Shown here in pieces: positions 31,079 to 32,334 of a DNA stretch of 32,334 bases. The stretch covers positions 1-32,334 of the forward strand of contig CAJTYD010000023.1 of NCBI GenBank assembly GCA_910583775.1, in the 5' to 3' direction. Origin of the DNA: an uncultured Muribaculaceae bacterium (GTDB taxonomy: Bacteria > Bacteroidota > Bacteroidia > Bacteroidales > Muribaculaceae). The position numbers and the translations under genes were made by a program. Numbering within the stretch: position 1 is the stretch's first letter; every line of letters begins with the position of its first letter. A model generated the notes under the pieces. The model had not been told where the DNA came from. It worked only from the letters and a program-made list of their open reading frames with translations, and ran no database searches.

Positions 31079-31729
31079 TTATCGGAGGCTGTCGGAGTCT
31101 CTACCCGTTCCTTTTTCCTGTCTCTCCGCCGGTTTGCTGCGGCGGGGCGCGAGCCGTTCGGGATTTTTGGAGATAAAGTCAGCCCAGCTCCTGGGACCTT
31201 TCGGCAGCTGAGGCTTTCCGGTCTCGTAGAAATGGGTTAGGGCGGCCGCGAGGGCATCGGTGGCGTCGAGAAGATGCGGCATATTCTCGGGAGGGATATG
31301 CAGAAGGCGTTTGAGCATCTCCGCGACGCGCTCCTTCGACGCGGAGCCGCTGCCCGTCACCGACTGCTTGATCGAGAGCGGCGCGTATTCGGCGATGGGA
31401 ATGTCGCGGCTGAGGGCCGCCGCCATCGCCACGCCCTGTGCCCTGCCGAGCTTGAGCATCGACTGCACGTTCTTCCCGAAGAAGGGAGCCTCGATGGCTA
31501 ATTCGTCGGGAAGATATTGCTCCACCAGCCCACTCACACGCTCAAAGATGCGGTGAAGACGCTTGTAATGGCTCTCGAACTTGCTAAGCTGTATCACTCC
31601 CATCACAACAACCTCCGGGTGCTTGCCGTTGATGCCGAGAACGCCATAACCCATCACGTTCGTGCCCGGGTCGATCCCCATGATCACCCTCTCATAATTC
31701 CTTACGTCTTTCTCCTCCCCAATGTTCAT
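31079..31729 (-). CDS. ruvC: Crossover junction endodeoxyribonuclease RuvC
   Basis: RuvC resolves Holliday junctions in recombination and repair, working with RuvAB. The RNase H-like active site is complete: D20 in MGIDPGTN, E80 in AIEAPFFGKNVQS, and D155 and D158 in LLDATDAL. SGSASKERVA and the conserved KQSVTGSG precede the last motif. At 216 aa it carries 12 extra N-terminal residues and a basic, polar C-terminal tail of about 30 residues (APRRSKPAERQEK) beyond the usual ~180. The upstream DUF4286 gene ends 95 nt before it, with a REP-like palindrome in the gap. Confidence 0.95.
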   Translation of the reverse strand: MNIGEEKDVRNYERVIMGIDPGTNVMGYGVLGINGKHPEVVVMGVIQLSKFESHYKRLHRIFERVSGLVEQYLPDELAIEAPFFGKNVQSMLKLGRAQGVAMAAALSRDIPIAEYAPLSIKQSVTGSGSASKERVAEMLKRLLHIPPENMPHLLDATDALAAALTHFYETGKPQLPKGPRSWADFISKNPERLAPRRSKPAERQEKGTGRDSDSLR

Positions 31730-31792
31730 GACTCCTCCGTTTTAGAGCTTGTTCCTTAAAATTTAGTACCCCCTCCCCGTCCTATTATCCGC

Positions 31793-31823
31793 GATGTAGG
31801 GACGCACGGCTCGTGCGTCCGCC
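31793..31823. repeat. REP-like palindrome, copy 2
   Basis: Thirty of 31 bases match the palindrome at 3167-3197, and the 9-bp hairpin GGACGCACG / CGTGCGTCC is conserved exactly; the one change is in the loop. It lies between the DUF4286 gene's stop and ruvC. Confidence 0.85.
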
Positions 31824-31824
31824 T

Positions 31825-32139
31825 TCATATATCCAATGTCTCGAAGACTGAGCTGAAGACCATCGCTTCGGGTGTGAATGTCCGGATAAAGCGTTCCGAA
31901 AGCTCCGCTCCTTCCAGGCCCTCCCATTTATGGAGGGATTCAAGCGAATGGAATTCCATCTGGAAGGCAATGCTCGAGGGCTCATCCGAAGGAGCAGGCT
32001 TCCCTGCAGCCTCCCGCATGACCGACACCCGTGGATTCAACCCTCTGTCCTGACAGAGGGCCACCGCCGGAGCGAGAAGCTCCAACAGAGCCTTCTCCTT
32101 TCCGGGCAATATCATGAAAGTTGTGTTGTAAATATACAT
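31825..32139 (-). CDS. DUF4286 family protein
   Basis: A 104-aa cytoplasmic protein starting MYIYNTTFMILP, typical of DUF4286, a small dimeric alpha-beta-barrel-like (ferredoxin-fold) family of Bacteroidota with no known role. No catalytic motif is apparent. It begins a minus-strand run with ruvC, deoC and the endonuclease gene, spaced by 95, 52 and 40 nt, and is often found beside ruvC in Bacteroidales. The REP-like palindrome starts 2 nt past its stop. Confidence 0.85.
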   Translation of the reverse strand: MYIYNTTFMILPGKEKALLELLAPAVALCQDRGLNPRVSVMREAAGKPAPSDEPSSIAFQMEFHSLESLHKWEGLEGAELSERFIRTFTPEAMVFSSVFETLDI

Positions 32140-32167
32140 ATCGCTTATCTTTCCGGTTTACCATCTG

Positions 32168-32212
32168 CCTTAAAGCCCTTAAAGACCTTAAAAACCTTAA
32201 AGCCCTTAAAGT
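32168..32212. repeat. 9-bp tandem repeat (CCTTAAAGC type), five units
   Basis: Five contiguous units of CCTTAAANN starting at 32168, 32177, 32186, 32195 and 32204, differing only in the last two bases. A sixth, shifted CCTTAA follows. It lies in the leader region between tRNA-Thr and the DUF4286 gene. Confidence 0.9.
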
Positions 32213-32221
32213 TTCCTTAAT

Positions 32222-32256
32222 AAAAAAACGGCGCGCTTATTGCTAAACACACCGCC
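32222..32256 (-). terminator. Probable terminator after tRNA-Thr
   Basis: On the minus strand GGCG and CGCC can pair around a longer loop and are followed by T7 (the reverse of 32222-32228). The stem is short, so confidence is moderate. It separates the tRNA from the DUF4286 gene. Confidence 0.5.
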
Positions 32257-32260
32257 AAAA

Positions 32261-32268
32261 CAAAATTA
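32261..32268 (-). promoter_or_regulatory. Possible -7 element (TAATTTTG)
   Basis: Exact TAnnTTTG on the minus strand between tRNA-Thr and the DUF4286 gene. A transcript from it would begin at the putative terminator hairpin, so the match may be fortuitous. Confidence 0.25.
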
Positions 32269-32286
32269 TGAAAAACATGATTCCTG

Positions 32287-32334
32287 AGCCTCTTGTCGGA
32301 TTCGAACCAACGACCCCGAGATTACAAATCACGT
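32287..32334 (-). tRNA. tRNA-Thr (TGT), 5' part beyond the window edge
   Basis: On the minus strand the anticodon loop TTTGTAA (32322-32328) carries TGT. The T arm has GTTGG/CCGAC around TTCGAAT, and the acceptor 3' strand is AAGAGGC with discriminator T. The anticodon stem has one T-T mismatch. CCA is not encoded. The window ends at about tRNA position 26, so the D arm and 5' acceptor are missing from view. Confidence 0.85.

Noticed and set aside
32168..32212. CRISPR or Rep-binding iterons
   Set aside because: Units are only 9 bp without spacers; no replication initiator gene or plasmid features nearby.

Overview
The window looks like a chromosomal housekeeping segment of a Bacteroidales bacterium, with fairly high GC for that order; Muribaculaceae is my best guess, by inference only. 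Evidence for Bacteroidota is the repeated TAnnTTTG-type -7 promoter elements, DUF177-rpmF-fabH gene order, KorA/KorB 2-oxoacid:ferredoxin oxidoreductase, lipoproteins with DSD-type linkers, a DUF4286 protein, a Bacteroidota-type DeoC, and tRNAs that do not encode CCA.

Layout. 1-89: a tRNA-Arg(CCT)-like sequence with an odd 5' half. 207-9179, plus strand: DUF177 protein, rpmF and fabH (translation, fatty-acid initiation); era and der (ribosome-assembly GTPases); two tandem FKBP prolyl isomerases and a tiny lipoprotein; a secreted C1 peptidase; rsmA; and an HTH-S24 (LexA/CI-like) regulator. 9180-19768, minus strand: a TonB-dependent receptor, a REP-associated tyrosine transposase (RAYT) with an extra C-terminal domain, comM, a thioredoxin-fold lipoprotein, a WYL regulator, a mannose-1-phosphate guanylyltransferase and a Na/Pi-cotransporter-PhoU fusion. 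19918-21841, plus strand: folA and a GT4 glycosyltransferase. 21864-32139, minus strand: gyrB, fabF, acpP, korB, korA, endonuclease I, deoC, ruvC and a DUF4286 gene. 32287-32334: a tRNA-Thr(TGT) cut by the window edge.

Functionally the segment serves lipid synthesis (fabH here, fabF-acpP 23 kb away), ribosome maturation (era, der, rsmA, rpmF), DNA topology and recombination (gyrB, ruvC, comM), central carbon metabolism (korAB, deoC) and envelope functions.

The most unusual part is about 10.98-12.87 kb. There a RAYT gene is bracketed by 29-bp direct repeats. The same repeat core recurs as an opposite-strand tandem array beside comM, and again, in reading frame, in the Ala/Glu-rich linker of the TonB-dependent receptor. 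The RAYT protein carries a C-terminal domain, resembling a DprA/SLOG-type Rossmannoid fold, that ordinary RAYTs lack. This is the best candidate here for an undescribed repeat/transposase system. All family calls were made by eye from sequence motifs; no database search was run.
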